DNA from: CAVQCX01 sp963775335
GTDB lineage: Bacteria; Pseudomonadota; Gammaproteobacteria; Chromatiales; Chromatiaceae
Length of the DNA: 64,000 nt
Reading direction: 5' to 3'
NCBI GenBank assembly: GCA_963775335.1
Contig: CAVZIJ010000003.1
Span: 744,001 to 808,000, forward strand
Position numbers and translations under genes: made by a program
Notes under the pieces: model-generated
Told to the model about the DNA's origin: nothing
The model's input: the letters and a program-made list of their open reading frames with translations, nothing else
Database searches by the model: none
Shown here: positions 27,183-36,215 of the stretch, piece by piece
How the letters are laid out: every line of letters begins with the position of its first letter
Numbering within the stretch: position 1 is the stretch's first letter

Positions 27183-30100
27183 TCATGTTGCGGATGTCCG
27201 TGCCGCCTGTTTGACCGAGTTGCTGTAGTGGCAGCCGTTCCAGCGATTGCCGTCCGGCTCTTTGCCGACGCCGGTGAAGTCTTGCGTCACCCCGTCCCAG
27301 CCCCAGAACCACGGAAACTCGGCCTTGTCGCGCGCGGGCTCCTTGCCGCGATCCTTCTCCCACTTGATGTTGGGCTTGACGCGCAGAATGCCGGCGCCTT
27401 TCTTGCCCACGTCCGGGGCCTTCATGAAGGGACGGATGTTCATCCGCACGCCGTCGTTGAGATCGGGATGCCAGCCGATGGCCTGCTGGGAGAGCGGCTT
27501 CCAGCGGACGAAGAGGTCGTAGGGTGGCTCGCCTTCGAGGATGAGCTTGAGCGTGGCCTGCAATTGCCTGGCGGCTTGCAGCCTGGCGTCGCTGCCGGCT
27601 TCCTCCGCGGCGACGGCTGCTTGCTGGCGGCGAATCCTATCGCCGAGATAGGAATAGGTCAGCTTCTCCAGGTTAGCATAAGTGAGCTTGTGATAATTCA
27701 CCAGCACGCTGAACCCGTTCTTAAGACCGTCCCAGATGTGCCAGATAAAGGGGCGGTTGTGGAAGAGCTTGCAATGCTGCTCGAAGAAGCCGTTGCGCAG
27801 CCAATCCTCAAGCGACGCCCCGGCGTAACCCGCTTGGGCGAGCAATTCCTCCTGCTGGGTGGCGTTCCAATCCTCACCAAAGGCGCGGGCGAGGAGCTCG
27901 CGCAGACGTTCAGCGGCAGCGGCTTCGCCTTTGGCGGGACTGATGGGCACGATGCCATCGTCATCCGCCAGCGTTTCCAGGCCATCCGGGCCGAGTGCCG
28001 GGCAATCGGGAAAGCTGGAACCGGTCTGACGCGGCCACTGGTAGCCGAGCAACCGCGCCACGGCGACGTTGAGAGTAGCCAGACCGGTAGCCAGACCGTC
28101 CCGGTCTGGTTCTTCGGAAAACCCAGACCGGGACGGTCTGGCTACTTCCCGGGACGGTCTGGCTACTTTCCCATCAAACAGCCATTGCGTCGGGTCGCTG
28201 GAAAACGGCTTCGGCAATCCGTGCGGATATTTCTCCGCCGCTACCTTCTCCCAGTGGGCTAGGTCGAAGGGGACTGTGACCAATGTGGCATTTGTGATGT
28301 TGAGTTTCTGATCTATCTCCCGCAGATCAGCCTCATACTGCTTCGAGCTACAGTAACTCCAAATGGCAGGCAAGTGGTTCGGAGAAATGGGAACAACCGT
28401 TGCAACATTTTGATCATACAAATCACCACTGTAGAGCGACGCCTTAATTTCCCCCATTCGACAGACAGCCACACCATTGCATCCGTATGCCCGGTTTCTT
28501 GTGCCTGGCCGCAGCATCCCTTGTCCTTCAGTTGACCAGTTGATCGCAAGAGTGCGCCCTGCGTAATGACTCTGGTTCTTGAAAGTAGTTTGGAGAAATC
28601 TCCAATGACTGCCGGTAACCGGGACTTCCCAAAAGTTGCGATTCCAAAAGTCTAAGTCTCCAGCGACAATTCCACGCATCGCAAACGCATACTTTTCCAA
28701 GCGTTCTCCCGATGATGTGGAAAATGTTATCCGGCAGTCGGGATTTTCTTTCTGCGCCGACTGCATCGCGACCTGACAAACTGCATCGCGGAGTCGTTTG
28801 CTTTTCTCCTCAATCGTTGTGACTGATGCCGCGTCAATGCCGCAGATTTCCACATCTTCCTTTGGAGCACCCTTTGACAGAACAGCGAGGCACACACTGA
28901 AATCCCACATCGGGGTAACAAATGCTTTTGCGCCCAGTGGAGCGATCAATTGAAGAGAGGTAGTCTCCAACAATCGTTCGCGCAGAGCCTTGTATGACCC
29001 CAAAAAGAGAAAGTTTTGCTGAGTCACGACCGCAGTTGTGCCGGCACTTGAAGAGAAGTTTAAGCACCTTTGCACGAATACTGTGGCGAGGTTGTGTTTT
29101 GCATCATCCGCATATCTCTCGGTGTAATCGGCCAAGACCGGATGCTGCTTTTTGAAGCCGACATAAGGCACATTGGTGGCGACGAGCGTGAACTGGCCGG
29201 CAAGAATTTCTGCCGCCTTGGCCAGGCCGCGCGCGGTCACGGCCATTTCATGCGCGGTGTCGTCCTTGGTCTCCTGCGCCAGCGCCTTTTCCAGGAGCGG
29301 CTGGAGCTCATGGAACCCGGCCTCCAGCAGATCGCCCTCGGCGGAGCGCGGGTTGATGAGGCTGCCCAGCACGGCCGCCTGTTGGAACAGCCGGTAAAGC
29401 CGCTCCATGCCATTCCTGAGCTTCTCATCGTCGCCAGCAATCGCCAGCCAGTCGGCTTCGCGGGTGTTCGGTGCGAGGCCGGAGCAGGCCAGATTCATCG
29501 CCGGGAGTTTGCAGTGGCCCAGGCGCCGCCACGCGGCCAGCGCCAGGTTGAACGCGCCGATCTGCGTGCAGCGCGGGTCGATCTCGAGGCCGAACAGGTT
29601 GTCGTGGATGACCGCCGCCACCGCGGCCGCTTCGTCCAGATCTTCCTCGGCCAAGCGCAAGGCCACCAGCCGCTCGAACATTGCCACCACGAAATGGCCG
29701 CTGCCCATGCAGGGGTCGAGGCACTTGATCTCCTTCGCCGTCGTCGGCCAGCCGTCGAAGGTGCCGGCGGCGGGAAGCCAAGACGATTTAACCGCAGAGA
29801 TCGCAGAGGACGCAGAGACGGATTCCGATTTTATGAAACGAAGATATTTCCACTGGCATCCCGGCAGCGCGCAGAACTGGCGGACTTCTTCTTCCGATTT
29901 AAACTCTGCGTTCTCTGCGATCTCTGCGGTTAATTTCTTCCCGGCCCACCACGCGCCGAGGGTGTTGTCCAACAGGAAGTCCACCATGTAGTCCTCGGTG
30001 AACAACTGCGTGACGGCCGGCAGCTCATCCGCGCCGACCTTGTTGCCGGCCGCGTTGACCTGAGCCTTCCGCTCCGCCTGCCAGAATTGATAGCACCAGC

Positions 30101-30650
30101 CGAGGCTGTCGCTGGCGGTGAACACCTCCACCGGCAGACCGGTAACGAGTTGGATAAGACCCTTGCGATCCTCCACGGGCAGTTCCACCCCGCCCGCCGG
30201 GTCGTCGGCGCGGAAAATCTCCGGCAGCTCGACGGCGGCAAAGCGGGCGGCGACCGCCCAGGCATCCTTCAAGCCCAGCGAGGGACTCAGCTCCTCACAG
30301 TCGTACAGCGACACGGACACGCCATGCTCGGGCGAGATGAGGAGATCGTTCTCCAGCAGAAACCGGGCGAACAGCAGCCGGTGCCACTGGTCGTACGCGA
30401 GCTTCTCGACGAGATGCTTGATCTCATATGCGCCGCGCCTGGTCTGGCTCTCGCGATCGCCCATTTGCCTCGCCTGCGCCCGCAGCTTGCATCGCAAATC
30501 GCGCTGCGCCTCGTCCATGTGCTTGTAAGGATCAGGCTCATGCATCGCCAGCGCTTCGAGCGCCTTGCGTGCACCAGCCTCGGCAAGCATGCGGGCCTCA
30601 CGTGCAGCACGTTCCAGCTGGCGGCGCAGGGGGGTGGCCAGGCTGCTCAT
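27183..30650 (-). CDS. pglX: BREX system adenine-specific DNA methyltransferase PglX
   Basis: The N6-adenine methyltransferase that marks self DNA and sets the BREX target. The 1155-residue protein has SAM motif I DPCMGSGHF (~residue 312) and the catalytic motif NVPYV (~493, a BREX variant of NPPY). A large C-terminal region (~600-1155) includes the target-recognition part. The start ATG at 30650 overlaps the brxC stop (ATGA). Two palindromic repeat elements are read through in frame, at ~residues 239-288 and ~828-855, adding blocks rich in Ala/Ser/Glu and a repeated VARPSR segment. The frame is otherwise intact, so activity is likely but untested. Confidence 0.95.
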   Translation of the reverse strand: MSSLATPLRRQLERAAREARMLAEAGARKALEALAMHEPDPYKHMDEAQRDLRCKLRAQARQMGDRESQTRRGAYEIKHLVEKLAYDQWHRLLFARFLLENDLLISPEHGVSVSLYDCEELSPSLGLKDAWAVAARFAAVELPEIFRADDPAGGVELPVEDRKGLIQLVTGLPVEVFTASDSLGWCYQFWQAERKAQVNAAGNKVGADELPAVTQLFTEDYMVDFLLDNTLGAWWAGKKLTAEIAENAEFKSEEEVRQFCALPGCQWKYLRFIKSESVSASSAISAVKSSWLPAAGTFDGWPTTAKEIKCLDPCMGSGHFVVAMFERLVALRLAEEDLDEAAAVAAVIHDNLFGLEIDPRCTQIGAFNLALAAWRRLGHCKLPAMNLACSGLAPNTREADWLAIAGDDEKLRNGMERLYRLFQQAAVLGSLINPRSAEGDLLEAGFHELQPLLEKALAQETKDDTAHEMAVTARGLAKAAEILAGQFTLVATNVPYVGFKKQHPVLADYTERYADDAKHNLATVFVQRCLNFSSSAGTTAVVTQQNFLFLGSYKALRERLLETTSLQLIAPLGAKAFVTPMWDFSVCLAVLSKGAPKEDVEICGIDAASVTTIEEKSKRLRDAVCQVAMQSAQKENPDCRITFSTSSGERLEKYAFAMRGIVAGDLDFWNRNFWEVPVTGSHWRFLQTTFKNQSHYAGRTLAINWSTEGQGMLRPGTRNRAYGCNGVAVCRMGEIKASLYSGDLYDQNVATVVPISPNHLPAIWSYCSSKQYEADLREIDQKLNITNATLVTVPFDLAHWEKVAAEKYPHGLPKPFSSDPTQWLFDGKVARPSREVARPSRSGFSEEPDRDGLATGLATLNVAVARLLGYQWPRQTGSSFPDCPALGPDGLETLADDDGIVPISPAKGEAAAAERLRELLARAFGEDWNATQQEELLAQAGYAGASLEDWLRNGFFEQHCKLFHNRPFIWHIWDGLKNGFSVLVNYHKLTYANLEKLTYSYLGDRIRRQQAAVAAEEAGSDARLQAARQLQATLKLILEGEPPYDLFVRWKPLSQQAIGWHPDLNDGVRMNIRPFMKAPDVGKKGAGILRVKPNIKWEKDRGKEPARDKAEFPWFWGWDGVTQDFTGVGKEPDGNRWNGCHYSNSVKQAARTSAT
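28075..28166. repeat. Palindromic element inside pglX (C-terminal part)
   Basis: A perfect 23-bp inverted repeat pairs 28087-28109 with 28123-28145 around a 13-base loop. Extra half copies of the arm flank it on each side (28076-28087 and 28149-28165). The word GTAGCCAGACCG recurs. It is read in frame within pglX, encoding two VARPSR copies on one side and two GLAT copies on the other. Confidence 0.88.
29788..29933. repeat. Palindromic element inside pglX (N-terminal part)
   Basis: Inverted 30-bp arms at 29788-29817 and 29904-29933 match at 29 of 30 positions. They are made of tandem CGCAGAG words (TTAACCGCAGAGATCGCAGAG). The ~86-base centre is less GC-rich than the gene. Such CGCAGAG repeats are usually intergenic in proteobacteria; here the 146 bases are translated as part of PglX. 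Confidence 0.85.
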
Positions 30651-33600
30651 AAGATCACCGGACCGTCCTCGAGTTTGGCTTCCACCTCCTGGCGCACGCC
30701 GGCGAGCCATTGGTCGAGCTCGTCGGTGTTGTTGATGAGGGCGCCGGGCAGCACGACGCGCACGGCCTCGGGGGTGGCCAGCCTGGCGGCTTCTTCGAGC
30801 GCGCGCGCGAAACGCTGCGGCACGGCGTCGAGCAGGTTGCGCCGATCGGCCAGGGTGCGGGCTTGCAGGGCGGCGAGAATCTCGTCATCGGTGCCGATAG
30901 GGGCTTTGGGCGGCGGGATGAGCTGGCAGGTCGTGGCAATCGCGGCACGCTGTTCGTCCGTCCGGCCGCCCCAGACGACTGATGCGGCCAGCTTGGCATC
31001 GCCGGCCTCGAAGGCGGCGGCGAGGTCGTCCTGCAATTTGCCTAGGGCGATGCGCAGCGCCGTCGTGAGCTGTTTGGTCAGCTCGGGTACGGGGTCGGGC
31101 TCCGCCAGCAGCGTGCGGCCGCTGGTGATGGCGGCGATGGAGACGGCAGAAGCGTTGGCTTCCGGTAGGCCGGTGGCGAAGTTGTGGAAATCGAGCAGGT
31201 GTTCCCATGCGGGCCAGCGCTTGGTGATGGCCTCAGAGCTCTTCTTCCAAGCGGCGAGCTTGGCGGAGAGCCCGTCTTTTTGCTCGTGGAGCTTGAGCAG
31301 TTGCGCATTGCCGCTGAGCATTTGCAGGGCGCGCACGTCCTGGGTATCCGGCGTGTCAGGCCGGGGGGCAGTGCCTCCGGCGGATTCCGCCAGGGCGAGC
31401 AGCTTCTTCAGGGCCTCGGCGGCGGCTTCGGACTCCTTGCCGTTCTGGGTGGTGATGCCGAGCCTCTGGAACAGCGCCTTCAGGTCGAGTCGCTGCTGCA
31501 CGGTGAGCGGCGGCACATCGACGTAGAAGTGGGCGACGCCCACCTGGTTCTGCGGCAGCGATGCCTGTACCGGCTGGCCATTGTTGGTGGCGCGCAGGTT
31601 GCCGGCAACCAGCATGACGAATAGCGCGCCGTCGATGGCGTCCTGCGGCCAGCCATAGGGGGCGGCCTTGAAATGCTCGCGCAGCTCCTTGCCTTTCTTG
31701 CCGGCGCCAACGAGATCGAGCACACGGCGGCAGACCGGGTGCTGGGTGGGGTTGCCGGGGTAGCCCACTTGCGCGAGCGCGCCGACATCACCGCCGCGGG
31801 CACGGCTGACGACCTGGCCCCAGTTGGCGTGGTCCGCCTCCGAGAATTGCGGGAACAGCCGCACTAAGGCGCTGTCAGCCGAGTCCTGCACCTTGTCGGC
31901 CAGCTCAACGCCGTTGGCCTCCTGCCCGCCGCCGAGAAAGACCTTGGCGCCGCCGATGATGTGACCGAGCAAACCCTGAATGCGGTGCTGCGCCACCGCC
32001 AGATGGGTCTCGACGGCCTTGCGGGCCTCGATGGCCTCGGGCGTGCCGGCCGGCCCATGCGCGTCCAGCGTCTCCTGGGCGGCGACCTGGGAGGCAATGG
32101 CCTGCTTCAATTCCTCGTGGTGGATGCGCGGCAGGTAGCCGAACAGCATGGGGCTATCGACACCGGCGGCACGCGCGTCGTTCAGCACCGACTTTTCGTC
32201 GTCGCTCCAGCCATCCCGCACCCACAGGGTGACCTCGTCGCTGCTGCTGGTGGGCCGGCTGGAGGAAAGCTCGAAGGCGAGCTTGCGCGGCTGGCGGGAA
32301 GTGCCCTGCTGCAAGGATACGGGCTTGAGCGCCTGCCTGGTGCCCTCGCGAAGCAGTTCCGCGCGCCGGGAATTGATCCTCTGGTCGTCGTTTTGCGCTG
32401 CGGTGCGGCGGCGGTTGAAGTCGTGCGTCCAGAGGGCGCCCTCTCGGGTCTGGAGGCGGTATTCGGTTTCCACCGCCATGAGTTGGCCGGCATCGACGAG
32501 CTGCTTGAGCTGCTTGGGGACTTGCTGCTCCAGCTCCTGACGGTCGGTCTTCAGGTCGCTGACGAGCAGATCCACCAGCGTTTCGGCATTCGCCCGCACG
32601 CCGTCGTCGGCACCCGGCGTGCGGGGCAGTTTGCCGATCAGGAAGATCAGGGCGCACAGGCTGGAACGGAGATCGCCGTCCGGGGTGCCGTTGCGCTGCT
32701 TGCGGATGATCTCGTCGTACTCGCGCTCCAGCTCGCCGGAGTTGAGGAGATCGGTGGAAATCTGGTCGTAGATGAAGTCCGCCGGCACCACCGTGCCTAC
32801 GGCAGCCGCCGCGGTTTGGCGCGTCGCCTCGAAGACGATCTGCAACTGGGAGCGCAACTGCGCCTTGGTCCCGGAGTGGTCGGTGTTTCGCAGTACCTTC
32901 TCCCAGAATCGGCGCCGGGTGGGCAATAGCGGGTAATCGGCGACGAAGAACTTGTCGTCTTCGTGGGTGGCGGCGAGGCGGGTGTTCTGGAGATGGCGGG
33001 CCAGCTCGCCTTGGTTGGCGTCCCGGCAATTCGCGATGCTTGACTCTTGCTCGGGCTTTTTTCGCAGGACGGTCTTGCGGATGACGCTTTCGACATCAGT
33101 GTCTGAGAGTTGCACCTTGACCGCAAAGCGGGCCTGAAGCCGTTGCAAGCTGGGCATGGTGTTCAACGCGGACTGGCCGGTGCCGACAAACAGCAGGCGA
33201 CTCCCCAGATCGGTGCAGACATGCTCGGCGATTTCCTGGACGTCATTCGCGCGTTGGATCTTGTCACCGATGAACTGTTGGACTTCGTCAACAACGAGCA
33301 GCGTGCAGGCGAGCTGGCCGCCATGCCCGAAGATCTGCTTCACAATCTCCAATGCGTCATCGACGGTGGGGGAGTTGTTGTCTTTGAACTGGTCCCGAAT
33401 GGCCGCCTGGGCGTTGGCGGCGGTGGCGTACTTGGGCTCGGCACTGACCAGCGCGTCGGCCAGTGGGACGGAGAGCTTCAAGGCACGGACTTCGCGGGCT
33501 AGCGCGCGATTCTGCTGCTTGAGTGCCGCCTCGACCTTGGCCTCCAGCCCGGATGAGCGCAGCCAGAGGATGAATCTGGCCTGCGCGAGGTTCTCCGGCA

Positions 33601-34081
33601 AGCCGGCGGCGCGCAGCAGCAGCTGGATAAATGCGAGGCGGATATTGTCCATGGAGCCCGCGCCGAGCGTTCCCGCCGCGGCGCGCAAGCCGCCCAGTGG
33701 CTTGGTGCGGTTGGTCAACTCGGTGAGCAGATCGGTGATTTCCGTTGGCAGCGTCACCAGCGAGCGGGCGGTAGCGCCGTCGGCGAAGTGGTAATCCTCC
33801 CAGAGGTAGCGCAGCACCTTGACGAGGTGGGACTTGCCACTGCCGAAGAAGCCGCTGACCCAGGCCGCCTTCTGCTCTTCGCGCCCCAGTCCATCGAGGA
33901 ACGCCTTGAGAATTCGCTCCATCCCGCGCGCGTATTCGCCGTCGCAGACAAAATTCTGTAGCTCGAAGCGGAGCGTCTTGATCTGTCCCGCGTCGTGGCC
34001 GATCTCGGAGACCTTCGAGACGCCGTTGTTGAGCAGCTCAAGCGTGGTGGGATCACGGAAGTACAGGTCGCGGTTCGTCAT
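30647..34081 (-). CDS. brxC: BREX system P-loop ATPase BrxC (PglY family)
   Basis: A large ATPase of the BREX complex. The 1144-residue protein has Walker A GFFGSGKSHLVK (residues 77-88) and a Walker B-like TLLVVDEVQQFIGDK (~260-275). A long, mainly helical C-terminal half carries Glu/Lys/Ala-rich stretches. Length fits the family (~1100-1250). It overlaps brxB upstream and pglX downstream by ATGA junctions, showing tight translational coupling across the operon. Confidence 0.96.
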   Translation of the reverse strand: MTNRDLYFRDPTTLELLNNGVSKVSEIGHDAGQIKTLRFELQNFVCDGEYARGMERILKAFLDGLGREEQKAAWVSGFFGSGKSHLVKVLRYLWEDYHFADGATARSLVTLPTEITDLLTELTNRTKPLGGLRAAAGTLGAGSMDNIRLAFIQLLLRAAGLPENLAQARFILWLRSSGLEAKVEAALKQQNRALAREVRALKLSVPLADALVSAEPKYATAANAQAAIRDQFKDNNSPTVDDALEIVKQIFGHGGQLACTLLVVDEVQQFIGDKIQRANDVQEIAEHVCTDLGSRLLFVGTGQSALNTMPSLQRLQARFAVKVQLSDTDVESVIRKTVLRKKPEQESSIANCRDANQGELARHLQNTRLAATHEDDKFFVADYPLLPTRRRFWEKVLRNTDHSGTKAQLRSQLQIVFEATRQTAAAAVGTVVPADFIYDQISTDLLNSGELEREYDEIIRKQRNGTPDGDLRSSLCALIFLIGKLPRTPGADDGVRANAETLVDLLVSDLKTDRQELEQQVPKQLKQLVDAGQLMAVETEYRLQTREGALWTHDFNRRRTAAQNDDQRINSRRAELLREGTRQALKPVSLQQGTSRQPRKLAFELSSSRPTSSSDEVTLWVRDGWSDDEKSVLNDARAAGVDSPMLFGYLPRIHHEELKQAIASQVAAQETLDAHGPAGTPEAIEARKAVETHLAVAQHRIQGLLGHIIGGAKVFLGGGQEANGVELADKVQDSADSALVRLFPQFSEADHANWGQVVSRARGGDVGALAQVGYPGNPTQHPVCRRVLDLVGAGKKGKELREHFKAAPYGWPQDAIDGALFVMLVAGNLRATNNGQPVQASLPQNQVGVAHFYVDVPPLTVQQRLDLKALFQRLGITTQNGKESEAAAEALKKLLALAESAGGTAPRPDTPDTQDVRALQMLSGNAQLLKLHEQKDGLSAKLAAWKKSSEAITKRWPAWEHLLDFHNFATGLPEANASAVSIAAITSGRTLLAEPDPVPELTKQLTTALRIALGKLQDDLAAAFEAGDAKLAASVVWGGRTDEQRAAIATTCQLIPPPKAPIGTDDEILAALQARTLADRRNLLDAVPQRFARALEEAARLATPEAVRVVLPGALINNTDELDQWLAGVRQEVEAKLEDGPVIL

Positions 34082-34635
34082 GGGGTGAGGAAGCTTTCGG
34101 CTGAGGTGATGGGAACGGCCATGTAGTTGAAGCCGTCGCGCGCGTCCATGAAGCGATAGACATTGCCGGCGTATTCGCCCGGGAAGAGGACCAGCAGGCG
34201 ACCTCGAACGCAGTCTTCGACTCGCTCGATCAGGCTGGATACCCGCATGAAGTCGAACAGCGTCGCCAGCCCGGTGACAGCCACGACACTAGCGGCATTG
34301 ACGTCCTCGCCGGCCCAGGCCTGACGCACCCTCTCAACGGCCAGGTCTTCGAGCTCGCTGTTGACGCTGAACTGCTCCGGCTCGGCGAAGATGGCTTCGC
34401 GATACTCGTGCGCGGAGATCCATTTCGGCAGCAGGTCGGTGAGGTCAACGGTGGCCCAGCCATGGTTGGCTTCAAGCGTGAGTGCTTCAAACTGCGGCAG
34501 TCGCGCCCGGACCCGCCGTTCTTCTGCCGGCGGATACACCGCAAACCAGACGCGCTGCTTGCCCGAGGTGTGGGCTGCCCAGGGCAAGCGCACCTGGCGG
34601 GAGTAGTTGGAAAGCAGGCGGTCGATGGCGCTCAT
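34078..34635 (-). CDS. brxB: BREX system protein BrxB (DUF1788)
   Basis: A BREX core protein of 185 residues, the usual size (~190-200). Conserved features include an aromatic W-FAVYPP segment, VAVTGLATLFDFMRVSSLIERVEDCVRGRLLVLFPGEY and YRFMDARDGFNYMAVPI at the C-terminus. Its biochemical role is not settled; it is required in studied BREX-1 systems. ATGA overlaps join it to brxA and brxC. Confidence 0.94.
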   Translation of the reverse strand: MSAIDRLLSNYSRQVRLPWAAHTSGKQRVWFAVYPPAEERRVRARLPQFEALTLEANHGWATVDLTDLLPKWISAHEYREAIFAEPEQFSVNSELEDLAVERVRQAWAGEDVNAASVVAVTGLATLFDFMRVSSLIERVEDCVRGRLLVLFPGEYAGNVYRFMDARDGFNYMAVPITSAESFLTP

Positions 34636-35435
34636 GATGGCTCGGTTTGGAATTCCGCGAGCAGCGGGAAGCTCAGCTCAACGACTTCACCCACCGCACG
34701 CAGGTTGAGCAGCCCGGCCCGATGGGCTTCCTGGGCCATGACCCTGGCACGGTCGGCATTCAGATCAAGGAGCGCGCACCAGGGGTTGGAAAACACCAAC
34801 GCACCGCGGTAGCCCGCGATATTCCCGAGGAAGAAGGCCATGGTGACGGCCACTGCTTTCGGCGTGATGCGCTGGCGCGTCTTGTTCGCGTGACCGGTGA
34901 GGTGCCCGGACTGGGTCCAAGAGGAGGCGGCATTTCGCGCGGCCGTGTTACGGCTCACTTGTGAATACTGATTCGAAAATGCGGCTTCAAACGCCTGCGC
35001 CAGACTGGCCGTTTCAACTCGCTCGCCTTCCGATGCGTCCATAACCGGTGGGGTCGTGGACCGGAAAAGTGGATCACGCGCCCAGGCCACCTGGAGGGCC
35101 AGGAGCGGCAGGCTCGACGCATCCAATGTGTGGAGCTTTCTCAGGAGTCCGAAAATCGGTGTGGCCTCACTGAGCCCATACAGCTCGCGCAAGTGACGAA
35201 ACGACTTCTGCCGCGTACTGTCCGTAACCTTGCTCAGCACGTTCCTCTGAAGAATGGCCTCGCGGTAATCGGCGGCAGCGGAGCCAACAGGAACCGCCGA
35301 CAGCACCGCGTCAAGCTCTGCCAGCATCAGGGTCCGGCTGATATGCGCGCCGCCGGGAGACAACTTGAGGCCGAAGGTCTCCAAAGCGGGCACGGCCGCG
35401 GGAAAGCCATGCGCGGAAGGGCTACTGGCTCGCAC
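34632..35435 (-). CDS. brxA: BREX system protein BrxA (DUF1819)
   Basis: The first core gene of the type-1 BREX operon, 267 residues. BrxA is a small DNA-binding protein with NusB-like similarity in published work. Recognisable parts are an SRTLMLAELDAVL region and the central and C-terminal helices (AVAVTMAFFLGNIAGYRGALVFSNPWCALLDLN). The reading begins with GTG at 35435, whose G is the last base of the upstream small gene's stop (TAGTG), implying coupling. It overlaps brxB by ATGA. Confidence 0.93.
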   Translation of the reverse strand: MRASSPSAHGFPAAVPALETFGLKLSPGGAHISRTLMLAELDAVLSAVPVGSAAADYREAILQRNVLSKVTDSTRQKSFRHLRELYGLSEATPIFGLLRKLHTLDASSLPLLALQVAWARDPLFRSTTPPVMDASEGERVETASLAQAFEAAFSNQYSQVSRNTAARNAASSWTQSGHLTGHANKTRQRITPKAVAVTMAFFLGNIAGYRGALVFSNPWCALLDLNADRARVMAQEAHRAGLLNLRAVGEVVELSFPLLAEFQTEPS

Positions 35436-35752
35436 TATTTCGAATCGGTAGAAGGATACATCGACTCTTTGTGTTGCTCATGCATAGCGATCAATAGGCG
35501 CGTTGACGGTGTGTCGCCGAACCTCGGCAAGCTCCCGCTGCCCCGCTCGTCGCAAGACTCCCGGAGGGAAGACGCCATATTGATTTTCTGTTCTATGCGG
35601 CAGTGCCGCACTGGATGTCGCCCGCGGGCATCATTGTTCGGGCGGCATGCACGCATGCTTCTCCCGAATCCAGTGAATTCCCACTTGTTGCCGGGATCCT
35701 TGAAGATGCGGCCGATGACATCCTTGGTGTTCATGAATTGTTCTTCGCTCAT
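35435..35752 (-). CDS. Hypothetical small protein directly upstream of brxA
   Basis: A 105-residue reading frame starting MSEEQFMNTKDVIGRIFKDPGNKWEF, preceded by a GAGG ribosome site. Its TAG stop shares one base with the GTG of brxA. The N-terminal ~33 residues look like a real polar domain. The rest is rich in Arg/Ser/Cys and less convincing, so the gene may be decayed and kept only for coupling to brxA. I recognise no family. Confidence 0.45.
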   Translation of the reverse strand: MSEEQFMNTKDVIGRIFKDPGNKWEFTGFGRSMRACRPNNDARGRHPVRHCRIEQKINMASSLRESCDERGSGSLPRFGDTPSTRLLIAMHEQHKESMYPSTDSK

Positions 35753-35777
35753 GACGTGCCCTCGTGCTCCAAAGAAC

Positions 35778-35987
35778 CTATTTGCCACGCTTGGTCGGGC
35801 TCTGGCTGTCGTCAAATCCGTTGCCCCGCTCGGGCATCGGGATGCCGGCGCGACCGCAGTAGTCCCGGATCAGCACCTCCACCATGTTGGCGATGGAGCG
35901 ATGCTCCCGTACGGCCGCGGTGCGCAGCGCCTCCTTCAGGCCAGGGTCGATGCGAAAGCTCAGCGTAGCGGTCTTGACACTGGCCAT
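35778..35987 (-). CDS. Ribbon-helix-helix DNA-binding protein (CopG/antitoxin-like)
   Basis: A 69-residue protein with a ribbon-helix-helix fold: strand ATLSFRID, then helix PGLKEALRTAAVREH, turn RS and helix IANMVEVLIRDYCGRAG, with a polar tail. Such proteins are dimeric repressors or antitoxins; no toxin gene is adjacent. ATG 35987 has a GAGGAGAG site. It precedes the BREX operon on the same strand, and a palindrome lies in its leader at 36016-36039, so it is a candidate regulator of itself and of BREX. Confidence 0.85.
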   Translation of the reverse strand: MASVKTATLSFRIDPGLKEALRTAAVREHRSIANMVEVLIRDYCGRAGIPMPERGNGFDDSQSPTKRGK

Positions 35988-36015
35988 GTCTCTCCTCTGG
36001 GTGCACGTGCTGTGA

Positions 36016-36039
36016 ACGTACTGCAATGTACAGTAACGT
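36016..36039 (-). promoter_or_regulatory. Palindromic operator upstream of the RHH gene and BREX operon
   Basis: ACGTACTG (36016-36023), 7 bases, CAGTAACGT (36031-36039) form a near-perfect inverted repeat, broken by one extra A. It lies 29-52 bases before the RHH start. Ribbon-helix-helix repressors typically bind such short palindromes in their own promoters. The gap 35988-36215 holds no gene. Confidence 0.6.
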
Positions 36040-36215
36040 CTGGCATAATCCAATCACCTACTATGGTGCACCAGGGTGGGGGCTGCGTCCGCCTCGAGAG
36101 GGTGGGTTAACCCCCTACCGGGGTTCCTCGTCGGCTCGAACCCGCGCCAGCGCTAGCGCCCGCGGTCCGGCAGCGGTGGCGCGGCTCACGAACTTGGGGG
36201 ATCGAAGGGACAGAA

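Noticed and set aside
27183..34635. Type I restriction-modification system
   Set aside because: The methyltransferase is PglX-like and neighbours are brxA, brxB, brxC, pglZ and brxL; no HsdR or HsdS is present.
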